Source of the DNA: Lagopus muta
Taxonomy: Eukaryota; Chordata; Aves; Galliformes; Phasianidae
Direction: 5' to 3'
DNA: 64,000 nt
Assembly (NCBI RefSeq): GCF_023343835.1
Contig: NC_064435.1
Coordinates: forward strand, 37,906,603 to 37,970,602
Under the pieces are notes generated by a model. It was not told the origin of the DNA. It did not search any database and saw only the letters and a program-made list of their open reading frames with translations. Positions 25,376-36,600 of the stretch are shown piece by piece. The number at the start of each line of letters is the position of its first letter. Positions within the stretch are counted from its first letter, which is position 1. The position numbers and the translations under genes were made by a program.

Positions 25376-28300
25376 TATGCCTTTTAACAAACATGGAAAT
25401 AGTCAAATAAGTGCAGAGACAACAAGGCTGTTAAGGGGATAAGCATTACATTTAAACCCTTGCTCTCAGACAAGCTATCCTTTGTGGTCTCCTCATCCTC
25501 TGTTCAGTTGCTGTATTTGTACAGCATAGGACATCTCATTGAGAAATGAGTTTTCTATGATCTGGAACTCAATGGCCGGGGGCATAAGAAGAAGGTGCTT
25601 TTCCTAAGCTACTCTCCAGCGGAGTTTTACCACTTGATCTGGAAGCTACAAATTAAACAAAAATAGGGAACTTGCCTCCTGTTTCCTGGATAGCAGAGAT
25701 GAGTGAATGATACTTGAAATACCACACTAAATATTTTAATTCTCCTTCTATGAAAACTGGTACAACACCTTGATGATCTCAGCTGGCCTGTAGCTGTACT
25801 GTCAGGTTAGTAGACTCTCATTCTGGAGCTGAAATGAGAACCATGCTTCCACTTACTGAGCTAAATTATTTTTTAGCCAACTAATTTTCTGGAACCATTT
25901 CAAAAGGTTTCTGGCTCAGTGTTACAATCAAAGCAAATATTCTACAAACAAACTGCTTGTTGTGTGCTGCCCCAGAAGGCTTTTGAGGTTTTTGCATTCT
26001 GTGAAAGCATGTGTTTTTCACTCCTCCACCTAAACTGTAGATACACAAATAAATAATAATAATAAAATAAACACCTTCATTTGGTAAGAGAAACTGTTAA
26101 ATTCCTGATCTATGAAATTGCTTGAAGCAGTCAAGCTATTTGAATAAAGGAAAAGGCTGTAATATGGAAAATAATTTTATAAGCTGTCTTTCTCACTGCT
26201 TATGCACATATGGGATATTTCTAATGAAAAATGACTTTGCCCATTCTAACCCTAATGTGCTGAGGGAGAGAACTCTGATCCTCAAGAAGGGTGCAAGGAG
26301 GTCTGGTTTAATAGGAAAGCTCTTGTTGTGTACAAGTGAAGGTATGGCTAGTGGAGAAGCTGCAATGTAATACTTGCAATTGCATAACACTGGCATTCAG
26401 AAGAAATGGAACCTGTGCTGAACAGCACAGTGAGCTCTGAAATGTCTGAAATACCATGATGCAATTAAGCAGCTGCTGTCCTATACAATGGTAAAGATAA
26501 AATCCTGGGTTGTTTGGACATGGGCAACTTGTGTTACCAGCAAGTAACCCTCTTTTCCTTCTCTTCACTAGAAGACCAGTGGTGTGAAAGCTAGTTTCAG
26601 TTCTGAAGCCGTATGGCAGCACTGCTTCTGAATACAAGTAACTCTGGAATATGTAAGAGGATTTGAGTATAGAGGAAATCTCACAAGTGAGGTTAGTTTT
26701 AGCTATTAGTTTAGCTATTATGGCCCTCATGTAGGTTTTGGTGGACTGATTCCGTTTACTTGGCATGAGGACTTACATACTGTGCTTGCAGCATGGTACA
26801 GAAATGGTCTTAAATACAGAATTGCCTGTTGGTTTTGAGATGGGTTTAATGTAGGAAAGTACTTATATTAGTAAAGGTCTCTGTAGTAGGGATTTATCTG
26901 GAACAGTCACAGTGAGAACTGTAGTTCTCTGAAAGCAGACACCTACATGGAGCCATGAGCTGCTGGGCTCCAAAGTCCAGGGGTGAGCTCAGGCCTAAAT
27001 AGGCATCAAGTGGGAAAGTGTAGGAACCCATAGTATTTGGATCTGTAACAAGAACAATACATTCAGCTTGGTTGAGATGTGTGATGCTTCTATTTCTTAT
27101 ATTATTATGTATAAAATTCAGAAAGCGTGCTTTATATTTATTGCATAATAACTCAAGACTTTCTGTTGTAGGTTAAGAAAGAAGTTGGTGATGTCAGCAT
27201 CCTAGTCAACAATGCTGGCATTGTCACTGGAAGGAGCTTTATTGAATCTCCAGATTCACTTGTGGAAAAAACTATGGAAGTGAACGCAATGGCACACTTT
27301 TGGGTAATGCTGTTCTTGTACATACACACATAAACATCCTATCCTCCTGACATGTTTTCAGTATTAATTTTGCCATTTGGAATTGAGTAAAATATGCAGA
27401 AGTTGAGTCAGAAATGATACAAGAAATTATTTTCTATGCCGTGGAGTATGTGAAATAAAAGGTGAGGAATGGATCTTTTAGGAACTTCTAGGTAGCTAAA
27501 TGGGAGAAAAACTGCTTAGTATTTAGAAATGCTTTTAAGAACTGAAGTTTGTCATTCTGTTAAATTCTTAAGCTAAGCAGATACTATATCCCTCAATATT
27601 CATTGATGTGAAACAGGTCCAGTTTAGAAGTTGCTGCTCTAGCAACAGAAGTGTTGAATTCTGTTGTAATTTTAGTTACTTTGTGGTTATGATAGTTATT
27701 GTAAGGAATACCACATGTCCAGTCAGTGTGCTTACACTAAATAAGTGGGGCTTTTGTCCAAAATGAGTGACTTAATGTGCTTTTCCTCCTTTCAGGGGAG
27801 AAGGGCCATCTATGCTGTGTTCTTACCATAAAGAATTGTAAATTAGACATTAAAACATGCTTCCGTTTCTTTATAAATAAATTTAACCACAAAGATTAAG
27901 TAAACTTAAAAGGAAGATGTGAAATTCAAATTTTTGCCATTTTACAAAATTTTGTATTGAGTCTTCAGTCTTCATTTGAAACAAAATACTGCTGAGCTTT
28001 AAGGTAAAAGCAGTTTTACAGCTAGCTGAAGATGCATTTTTTGCTTTCAGCAAGTTGTCATCTGTCTACAGTGTTGAGAAAATGGGACTGGTTGGACATG
28101 GAACATCCCAGCTTAGTTTAGTGTTCAAACAACAAATTCCTATTTTTTTCCCCTCTCTTGTATAATAGGCAGGAAGTTCTCACTAAGAATCATAGAATCA
28201 CTAAGGTTGGAAAAGACCTAAAAGATCACCCAGTCCAACCGTTCACCTATTCCCAATAGCTCCTACTAAACCATGTCCCTCAACGCAACATCCAGCCTTT

Positions 28301-31300
28301 CCTTGAACACCCCCAGGCTCGGTGATTCCACCACCTCCCTGGGCAGTCCATTCCAGTGCCTGACCACCCTTTCTGAAAAGTAATACTTCCTCATGTCCAG
28401 CCTGAATCTCCCCTGGCGTAGCTTGAAACCATTCCCCCTGGTCCTATCCCTAATGACACGAGAGAAGAGGCCGACCCCCAGCTCACTACAACCTCCCTTC
28501 AGGAAGTTATAGAGAGCAATAAGGTCTCCCCTGAGCCTCCTCTTCTCCAGGCTGAACATTCCCAGCTCCTTCAGCCTCTCCTCATATGGCCTGTGTTCCA
28601 GACCCCTCACCAGCTTCGTTGCCCTTCTTTGAACACGTTCCAGGGCCTCAATATCTTTCTTGCAGTGAGGGGCCCAAAACTGGACACAGTACTCGAGGTG
28701 CGGCCTCACGAGTGCTGAATATAGGGGAACAATCACCTCTCTGCTCCTGCTTGCAACACTGTTTCTGATGCAAGCCAGGATGCCATTGGCCTTCTTGGCC
28801 ACCTGGGCACACTGTCGGCTCATGTTCAGCCGAGCATCAATCAATACCCCCAGGTCCATTTCCTCTACGCAGTCCTCCAGCCACACCGCCCCAAGCCTGT
28901 AGCGTCGCCTGGGGTTGTTGTGGCCGAAGTGCAGGACCCGGCATTTGGCCTTGTTGAAACTCATTCCATTGGCTCCAGCCCAGCTCTCCAGCCTGTCCAG
29001 ATCCCTCTGTAGGGCCTCGCCACCCCCAGGCAGATCCACACTTCCAGCCAATTTAGTGTCATCTGCGAATTTACTGAGGGTGCACTCGATGCCCTCATCG
29101 AGGTCATCAATAAAGATATTGAAGAGGACAGGCCCCAGCACCGACCCCTGCGGAACACCACTCACGACCGGTCGCCAGCTGGATTTGACTCCATTCACCA
29201 CCACTCTCTGTGCCCGGCCCTCCAGCCAGCTCCTTACCCAGCACAGAGTGTACCCATCCAAGCCTCTGGCTGCCAGCTTCTGCAGGAGAATGCTGTGGGA
29301 GACAGTGTCAAAGGCTTTGCTGAAGTCTAGGTAGACCACATCAACAGCCTTTCCTTCATCCACCAGATGGGTCACTAGATCATAGAAGGAGATCAGGTTG
29401 GTCAAACAGGACCTGCCCTTCATAAACCCATGCTGGCTAGGCCTGATCAAAGAGTGCAGGCAGAATTTCTCTACAAATAACACCTTTGGAATATTATAGC
29501 AAGTACTTCACTTACTAAAATGTTTCATTGCAACTCTGACTTACGTTGCAGACTTATAAAGCCTTCCTTCCAGCAATGATAGCTTCTAACCATGGACACT
29601 TGGTTAGCATTGCAAGCACAGCAGGACTGATTGGAGTCAACCGTCTTGCAGGTAGGCTATTAAAGCTGATGTCTGTTTAGTTAAACCAATTAGTTTGATT
29701 TAAGCCCAGCAATCTACACTCATGAAAGAAGTCCTAACTTTGAGTCTCTGGGTTGTTGTATATAAAGTAAAGCAAACAGTGATACTTTCAAACCAGCTGA
29801 CCTTAGACATTTTGTTGAAAAAGTTTTCCGGATGCTCAGCAGTGCTGTGAAACAGGCTTTTCTAGCAAGGCAGTAAAAGCATCCAGGAGCTTCATATGAA
29901 CTTTGAAAACTGAGCACTTGTATGTTATTGAAATTGACCTACAGACATTTGGTAGCTTAGAGGCAACTTTCTTTGCAGATATGTTCTCAAGCTATGCAGC
30001 GTCCTGTATTGACTTCCCAACTCAAACTGTTACTAAAATCCAATGTAATACAGTGGTAGTTGCACAGTATCTCATTTTGCATTCTCTTCTCCATTCACTG
30101 AGGAGAACCTACTCAGTGTTGAGATTACAGCAGACTCAGAAGGAATTCCTGCAAAGTGCATGCAAATGAGGAAAAGGAAAATGAAATAAGTGGCATAAAA
30201 GAAATCTAGCTTCAAGATAGTGATAATGAAAACAAATAGAGCTGCAAGCTGAAAACACTTTGGAGAGTCTTGAAATTCTAGGTTTGAGACTGAAGAAACC
30301 GATTTAATGAAGTTATGTTTTCATGCCGGTCCTTATCATCTGCTGTTAGCAGATTAGTGACTAGGAAGGTGATACATGCAGAGATGTGATGAGAAACCCT
30401 CTGTCTGCCAGTCCACACCAACAGCTGATTTAGAAGAGGGAAAGTAAAAGAATGAGTCGCATCAAAAGCAAGTTTTACTAGTAGCCTATGAAATTGCTTC
30501 TTACTCTGTTGTTACAGGATAGTAATTTCCTGGGAGTAGCACATGCACATCGTATCTATACCATTCTGTAGTGCTGCTGTTTGTTTACTTACTAAAGCAC
30601 AGAGTTGTTCCTGTTCTCTGTCAAAAACTGGGACTCACTTTTTCAATAAGGTTTCATAAATTGTTTAACTGCAATTACTGTTATATTTGTTTTACAGATT
30701 ACTGTGCAAGTAAGTTTGCAGCCGTCGGTTTTGCAGAGTCCATTAGTTACGAGATGAAAGTTCTGGGAAAGACTGGTGTTAAAACCACAACTGTATGTCC
30801 TTACTTCATAAACACGGGGATGTTCGATGGCTGCAGTACCAGGTAAGCTTCTGTGATGTTGTTATGCAATCTGAACGTGTGGTCTTGTTTCTTTTACGAC
30901 ACTTACAAGCTAGACTTTGCCCTGCTTGTGTTGTTTCAGGGCCTCTCAAGGATGATATGCTATCTAGTGACTAGGCAATGTATGTGGCAAAGCTTTCAGT
31001 ACTTCAATATTCATTTAAGCTGAAGCATAAAACGTAATTGATGTCCCTTCCCCTGTTTCATTCCTTTGTGGAAGTCAAATGCTTCAGTTGTCCTATCTGG
31101 TTTCCTTCATTCACCTCCTGAAGTCACTGGCATAGCTTTGCTCAGTACACTTATAAAAACACAAAATTCAGGAGCCAAATAAAAGGCTAGAGTGTCTTAA
31201 TACATAGCTCTCTCTTGTGAGGGAGACAAAGGAAAAGTAACAACCACCCCTTTCCCTCTTTAGGCTAACATAAAAAAGGTTTGCTGCTTCATATGATTTA

Positions 31301-32111
31301 TGGTATTTCTCTTTTAATTATCTGCAAGAATTGATACCTTCTTGAATAAAATGTCAATCTAAAGAAATCTGTATTAAAATAAACATCCTCCCCTCTAGGT
31401 GGCCGTTTCTGCTCCCCATTTTAGACCCAGGCTATGTGGCTGAAAAGATAATGACTGCTATTCGACGAGACCAAGAAATTTTGGTACTACCACGCAATTT
31501 GTATTTCTTCTTTGCTTTGAAATAGTAAGTTGTGTTCTTCCTTCTTTACCTCTCTTTTTTTCTATCTAAGCTGAAAATGTTTTGACTAAAAACACCAACT
31601 AGACTACTCCTGTGCAGCGTGAATGCTCATTCAGTTCTCCACATTTCTGGAGTTTTCTTAGTTTCTAGGGGTTGGTTCTACACAAAACAATGTCAGAAAT
31701 GTGTGACTGGCTTGCTGCCTCTGCTGGGGTGCAGTGTTACTGTGGGCTGTAGAAACTGGGCCTGCTCCTAAGGAAATGCATCACTGGAATCTTTGGCCCA
31801 GCATTAGGGCATGTCTGTCTCCTGCAAGCCAGGCTGGTGAACTGATTTAAGGTAATGACTAAGGCAGCAAAATGAGTGTAACCTGTATTTTGTGAGCACT
31901 GGTGGAACTATGTAAGAGATTATAATTTCTTTGCAAGTATTAGCCATGTGAAGTGACTTCTGTGATTTCTGTATAAGGTACAAAAATCTTCTGAGATCTG
32001 TTTCTTCTGCCTTGCAGTATCCTACCAGTGAAAGTAGGCGTTCTCCTTGCGGACTTTGCTGGAGCCCTCCATTTCATGGATAGCTTCAAAGGCCGCACGA
32101 AGAAGGACTGA
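22212..32111 (+). CDS. SDR16C5: SDR16C5, epidermal retinol dehydrogenase 2
   Basis: Short-chain dehydrogenase/reductase of the RDHE2 type. The family oxidises all-trans-retinol to retinaldehyde with NAD at ER or lipid-droplet membranes, the rate-limiting step toward retinoic acid. Six coding exons join in phase: 22212-22532, 27172-27303, 29552-29651, 30698-30842, 31399-31524 and 32018-32111. They total 918 bases and encode 305 residues (human about 309). Visible landmarks: a hydrophobic N-terminal anchor (about 5-27), the cofactor loop TGAGSGIG (42-49), Asp67 after beta-2, which favours NAD over NADP, NNAG (120-123), catalytic Ser173, Tyr186 and Lys190 in YCASK, and a second hydrophobic C-terminal stretch. 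All junctions are GT-AG. The start ATG has A at -3, and an upstream in-frame ATG in the preceding sequence lies inside the intron. A sister member of the SDR16C group is possible, but the position next to CHCHD7 supports SDR16C5. Confidence 0.93.
25337..25370. repeat. Poly-T run, 34 bases
   Basis: Homopolymer in SDR16C5 intron 2. Read on the minus strand it is a poly-A tail-like run, but the sequence before it on that strand shows no AATAAA or recognisable mRNA, so a retrocopy is not supported. Confidence 0.95.
27172..27303 (+). CDS. SDR16C5: SDR16C5 coding exon 2
   Basis: 44 codons, phase 0 at both ends, acceptor ttctgttgtag and donor TGG followed by gtaatg. It begins VKKEVGDVS and contains the structural NNAG motif. 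The 4.6-kb intron before it holds a 34-base poly-T. Confidence 0.95.
28186..29485 (-). mobile_element. 5'-truncated CR1 LINE with open RT frame
   Basis: A 1.3-kb antisense insertion in SDR16C5 intron 3. The element's 3' end is at 28186 (aatcatagaatcactaagg) and its truncated 5' end at about 29485. It is the largest and best-preserved CR1 in the window and retains the C-terminal half of ORF2. The N-terminal endonuclease and first RT blocks are missing, so it is not autonomous. Confidence 0.96.
28266..29483 (-). pseudogene. CR1 ORF2 reverse-transcriptase fragment
   Basis: 405 codons with no stop or frameshift, encoding the catalytic palm to C-terminus of a CR1-clade non-LTR reverse transcriptase. 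Residues in this fragment: YLDFSKAFD at 51-59 (motif A, catalytic Asp53), [10 protein letters not shown] at 109-118 (motif B) and FADD at 139-142 (motif C). The thumb and C-terminal block follow to the natural stop. The apparent start is just the first Met after truncation. An intact frame suggests a fairly recent insertion compared with the other copies; no function for the host is implied. Confidence 0.9.
29552..29651 (+). CDS. SDR16C5: SDR16C5 coding exon 3
   Basis: 100 bases beginning [10 protein letters not shown], acceptor ttacgttgcag and donor GCAG followed by gtaggc, ending in phase 1. It encodes the catalytic serine region [10 protein letters not shown]. An antisense CR1 ends only about 65 bases upstream of its acceptor. 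Confidence 0.95.
30698..30842 (+). CDS. SDR16C5: SDR16C5 coding exon 4
   Basis: 145 bases after acceptor tttgttttacag. The split codon restores Asp185 before YCASK, the catalytic Tyr/Lys pair. It runs to [12 protein letters not shown], the region that follows the sixth beta strand and shapes the substrate loop. Donor AG followed by gtaagc, phase 2. Confidence 0.95.
31399..31524 (+). CDS. SDR16C5: SDR16C5 coding exon 5
   Basis: 126 bases after acceptor cccctctag. The joined codon gives Arg, then [17 protein letters not shown]. This is the C-terminal substrate-side region, ending in an aromatic run (LYFFFALK). Donor TA followed by gtaagt, phase 2. Confidence 0.94.
32018..32111 (+). CDS. SDR16C5: SDR16C5 last coding exon and stop
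   Basis: Acceptor ttctgccttgcag. The split Tyr codon is completed and the frame reads a hydrophobic [19 protein letters not shown] segment, then a basic tail ending in TKKD and TGA at 32109-32111. The basic end resembles the lysine-rich tail of mammalian orthologues. Confidence 0.94.
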
Positions 32112-33134
32112 AAATTGCACAAAACTCAGCAACTGAAAAGCAGACATTGTTAAAGGTAGTGGTGGGAAAGGTCTGCTTCTCTAGCAGCTGTGAACTTAAG
32201 GTGCCTCACTTCTACTTAATAACATTTTTAAGGAAATTGATTTTAATTAGCTCTTAATCAACAGCTTTCATGTGAGCTTTTTTTATCCAATGCACTGATT
32301 TCTTTTTCCCTCATTATGGAAGTAGGAAAATTGAAATGCATTCCTTTGGTAATATCTGTTATAATGCCTTAAATATCATTCTGCTTCACAAACCAGTAAT
32401 TAGCAGTTTGAGGGGAGATAATCTCAGGACTCACAGGTGTGTCTATGGATGTCATGGGGAACAAAAGAATGTAAATGACATTTGTGCTGCTAATTGACTT
32501 CTTGTCTAATTTATTTTAAAAGCTAATACTATGCCTGCAACTTTGCAATGAAATCTTTATATGAGTGCAATATTTTAGGAACAATTTTAACTTTTCATCT
32601 CCTATGTAGAGCTTGTAGCTACAAAGCATAATACTACCAGTAGAGATGGGATGTCAAACATCTTGCCAAGCAAGACAACAGAAATACCTTTGCTACTAAA
32701 ACCAAAGGTATTACATGGTGTAATTAGGGCTTCTCCTGGGACTGTTTCAGAAAGGAATTATGCTGTGTGAATAGTGAATAGGTTCACTAGAACTACAGCT
32801 TGAGTAACAGCAGAATGTTTTGCTCCTGAATTGGGAAGCAGGCTGTCTTCTATCTACAGAGACTTGTTTTATTTGCCTTTTCTCTTAGGACTATTCTCAG
32901 GTATGCTGTGGAGGAGGCCTTGTCCTTTTTGACAATGACCACTTAGAGGCCCCCTCCAACCTGACTTTCATTAAACCCTCACAAAAAAAAAGAAAAAGGA
33001 AGATTATATATTATGCTATTTATATATATGCTGGTTAAACCAATCTCATGTCACAGTATTCCACTGGCAATTGGCAATGCCTACAAACTAAGACTATATA
33101 TGCTTTAGCATGAAATTAACTGCAGACAGCATGG

Positions 33135-33203
33135 AGAAAAGGGTGATCGGGGGTTGGACTCAATGATCTCTAAAGGTTCCTTCCAACCCCTACAATTCTG
33201 TGA
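33135..33203 (+). mobile_element. Short CR1 3' tail
   Basis: 'gggttggactcaatgatctc' followed by 'ggttccttccaacccctac' and 'attctgtgat' is the CR1 terminus in sense orientation. It is a very short 5'-truncated copy inside the presumed SDR16C5 3' UTR. Confidence 0.88.
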
Positions 33204-33520
33204 TTTAAAATCTGTAATTTAAAAAAAAAAAAAAAGTTGTTTTTTCCACGATGGCCTAGAAACTATTGTCATTTTCCCTGCTTATACAATTAATGATGTT
33301 TTCACTGATTGAGAAGAGTTTAAGTTGAACTATTTTGCAAATGATGAGCAAGAAACAAGAATGTTATAAGTAGCTTTACAGTTATGATGGATAGCTGAGA
33401 GGTAGAATTCAGACTGATGAAGAAAAAAATTTGTTTCTACTGTTCTCTCAGATCTTCTGTTTCAGAAATTCTGCTCAGTTTGCAGCTCAATTCAGGAAGT
33501 TGAAGTTATCAGGAAATATA

Positions 33521-33561
33521 TACCTGTAAATTCTGTGATGCGTACCTGTAAATTCTGTGAT
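33521..33561. repeat. 22-bp tandem duplication
   Basis: TACCTGTAAATTCTGTGAT occurs at 33521-33539 and again at 33543-33561, separated by GCG. It lies about 20 bases upstream of the AATAAA of SDR16C5. Confidence 0.92.
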
Positions 33562-33577
33562 AGCTCTGCTTGCTAGT

Positions 33578-33583
33578 AATAAA
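33578..33583 (+). terminator. SDR16C5: Poly(A) signal of SDR16C5
   Basis: AATAAA followed within 25-35 bases by the GT-rich stretch ccgtgtggtgtatg, the usual downstream element. Cleavage is expected near 33595-33605. Confidence 0.65.
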
Positions 33584-33604
33584 GTCAATCACCAATATAC
33601 CCGT

Positions 33605-36600
33605 GTGGTGTATGCACGTCTTGCAGGCTCCTCACCTCCTGATGTTAAGAAGGTCCATTTTCCCTCTTAATGTGGAGGATCCTTCCTAGGAATGTATTGA
33701 AGAACGTCTCCATAAGGACTTTACAGAATCACTGAGTTTGAAAGGTAGCTATACTAAGAGCAAGGTCAATCAGAGTGTTCCTCAGTACTGTTTCCATACT
33801 CCAATAGACTTTACAACCACCGTGGGATGGCCTGTTCCAGTGTGTGTGACTATGCAGTTTAAAAAAAAAAAAAAGCTTATGTGGAATGTGTGGTTTCCAG
33901 TTTTTCTCCATTGCTTCTTGTTGTTTCACTGGATGTCATTAAGAAAAGTTTGGTATAGCTATTTAAAAATTCTGAAGGAAGAGCCATCTGGAGTGGAACT
34001 GAGGCAGTAGTAAAAATTGTATTGATCACATAAGCAAGATTTATGTCCAGAAACCAAAACTACTTCAGCTGCATGATAGCGATTAACGTTAATTTAGCTA
34101 CCAAAAAAAATGCATTTAGTGTGTTTTTTCTCTTTTTTTCTATTCTTGGTCTCTTTAACAGGCAATTTCTTTAAGCAGGATTATTCCTGAGAGCAAATAG
34201 ACTGAGACAGCATCCTTGATCTGTAGATGTAGGTGTAAATGGCTTCTAAAGCCATCTCATACTCTAAGTTTGCATTTTAGAGATTGGGGTCTGACGAGTC
34301 TAAGTTCCTGTTCTGTATTTGTTTTAAAATAGAAAATGATGGCCCTATTACCTGTTTGTGCAGCTGGAAGAAATGGATGTTGTCATAGTGATCTGGGCAG
34401 CTGGAGTTCACCTGTTACATTTCTGAAAAGAAACTTTCTTCATCATAGGCTTGAACAGTAGCAAGAAGTAAACAAGCTTTATTGCAAAACAACACAGGAT
34501 CTTTATTGCTCAAGTGTTTAGAGTACTAGCACAGGTGTGATGGTTGCTTTGTGTGACTGGAAGATAACATCCTGTCCTGTTGGTGATTTCACCTCCGTAA
34601 ATACCAAGCACATCTAATGAAATAGCATGACAGGTATGTAAAGATGTGTCTTGGTGAGAGACTTTTTCCATGTTCAGGAGAAAGTATGAGGTATGTGCTT
34701 AGGTCTTCAGCTACCATATGAACTTAAGATCACAGATGGTTCTCTTCCAGCAAGTTCCTGATGCCAAGAAGTGCTCTTTCCTCCTGCACCCAGCAAGGAA
34801 AGTCCTCACAGAAAGATCTCTGTGAGACCCAAGCAAGAAGGTAGAACACAAAATGCAAATGCATCTTAGCTGTGCCAGTGTCATAGCTGACAACAGCATA
34901 GAGCTGCCTTTTGAAACACATCAGGCAACTCCCACACAGAGTTTACTGTTTCTATGACCACTGTTTGAAACTCTTAATGCTGGGACTCGGCCATTGCATT
35001 AAAACAAAGTTGACTGGGATGGCATAGTTGGCATGACAGTCATTGATACAGTGACTCAAAGACAGTTCAGGATGTGGTGTTGTTGTTGCCTGCTGTTATT
35101 TTCCCATGTGCAAGTTCATATTCTTGTGGTAGCAAAGATCCTACTATTCACTAATGCTTCAAAGCATGGAAAACACCATTTTCCTTGGTGCTGCCTGTGA
35201 ATGAGACTGAGGAGAAAATAAAACAAAAAGCTAACAGCTGAGATATAGGCTGTGTTATTACTTATTTTGTGAATTTGGTAATCATTTCCAAGAGCAATAC
35301 ACAGCTGTTTGGAAGCTGGTCTTCACAGTCTGTTCTCATTTTAGGAAGGAACCGAGCAGGTATCTTTTTTTCTGGTAGCTTCTGGCAGTTGATCTTTGGA
35401 GGACAGCCATGTCTATTGTCCTGCTGCAGGGCAGGATAGAAGACCACTGTCAGTAGGTACAGCTAGCAGCAACAAACAAGATTCCTGCAGAACAAATTTT
35501 ATCTGTTGGTACTGTAAGTGCTGGTGGTATATGGGTGGTGAAACCTTGGTGATGGTGCAGCTCCATTAGGGTGAGTTTGCATTAAGTGCAAACTAAAAGA
35601 AGCTTGCTCAGAAATTAACACGGTGAGATGTGATAGCTGAGGCATCTGTTGTGTGTGCAGTCTTTGAAGAATACTGCCTGGAAGTGGGAAATCCTGGTGG
35701 AGAGCTAACAAGGTGGGTCTTCCCTAGATTAATTTTAACAAATACTCTTTGCATTACTTACTGATCTGTGTATTTCTGGCATGTTAATGGTTGTCCCTGA
35801 GGCAATGCATCATGTACACTTAAACTGAACATCTGATTCCAGTTATGCTACAGTCATTGTAAAACAGCATACCTGTGTTTTGGGAAGCTCCTAACTAACA
35901 ATTTGGGTGAGAGCCGACAGTTCCAAGTAAAGGCTGCGTATCCAGAAGGAAGAAATCTCAGCAGAATTGCCAGGTGAGGTGCTTGAATTATTTCCTTCAG
36001 GATATAACGTGATTTCTCTGCTCTGGCATTGAGTCAGCCTGTAACAGGATGAGAGTAAGGCACCAAGTAGAAATCTTCTGTGTTACAACTCCCTAAAAAA
36101 TGAACGCCAAGTTAATTTCACACACACACAAAATTATAAGTACTAAAAAAACATACTGAGCTTCAGGTAATGCACTGATTTTCAGCCTGAAGTTTTTCTA
36201 AGCTGTACTTGTATTTCTTTGGTATAGATAACACTGTACAGTTAAGGATTTGCTCCACATAAACGTGCATGTGATTACACTTGAACTTAAGGCTAAGATT
36301 ACCTGCATCTGATACAAGGTTATTCATGTGATTCTGTCAATAATAGCATCTGCAACTTGTGGGGAAGAAAAATAGCTGGTTTGTATGATGTGCTTGAGTG
36401 TTATTTCATCCTCAGGTGTCATTCATCTGCAGATTTCTGAGTAAATTCCTTCTTGAACAATTAAGATAAGCACTTGTTTGAAAAAAAGAGAGCAAGATTA
36501 ACGTAGCTGACTGGAAATTGTGATGTCCTGTGTTTTCAGTATGGCTTACATCTCTGAAGATAGAGACAGTCACAACATGAGTATGTTGTTCTGTAATACA

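Larger units (their letters stand above)
32112..33600 (+). other. SDR16C5: SDR16C5 3' UTR
   Basis: About 1.5 kb from the TGA to the first good poly(A) signal. AT-rich, with ATTTA-like words, a short CR1 tail (33135-33203) and a 22-bp tandem duplication just before the signal. The extent is inferred from the signal, not from a transcript. Confidence 0.6.

Noticed and set aside
33723-33790. Possible antisense CR1 start ('acagaatcactgagtttg')
   Set aside because: The match is about 20 bases and then diverges; too short to call.
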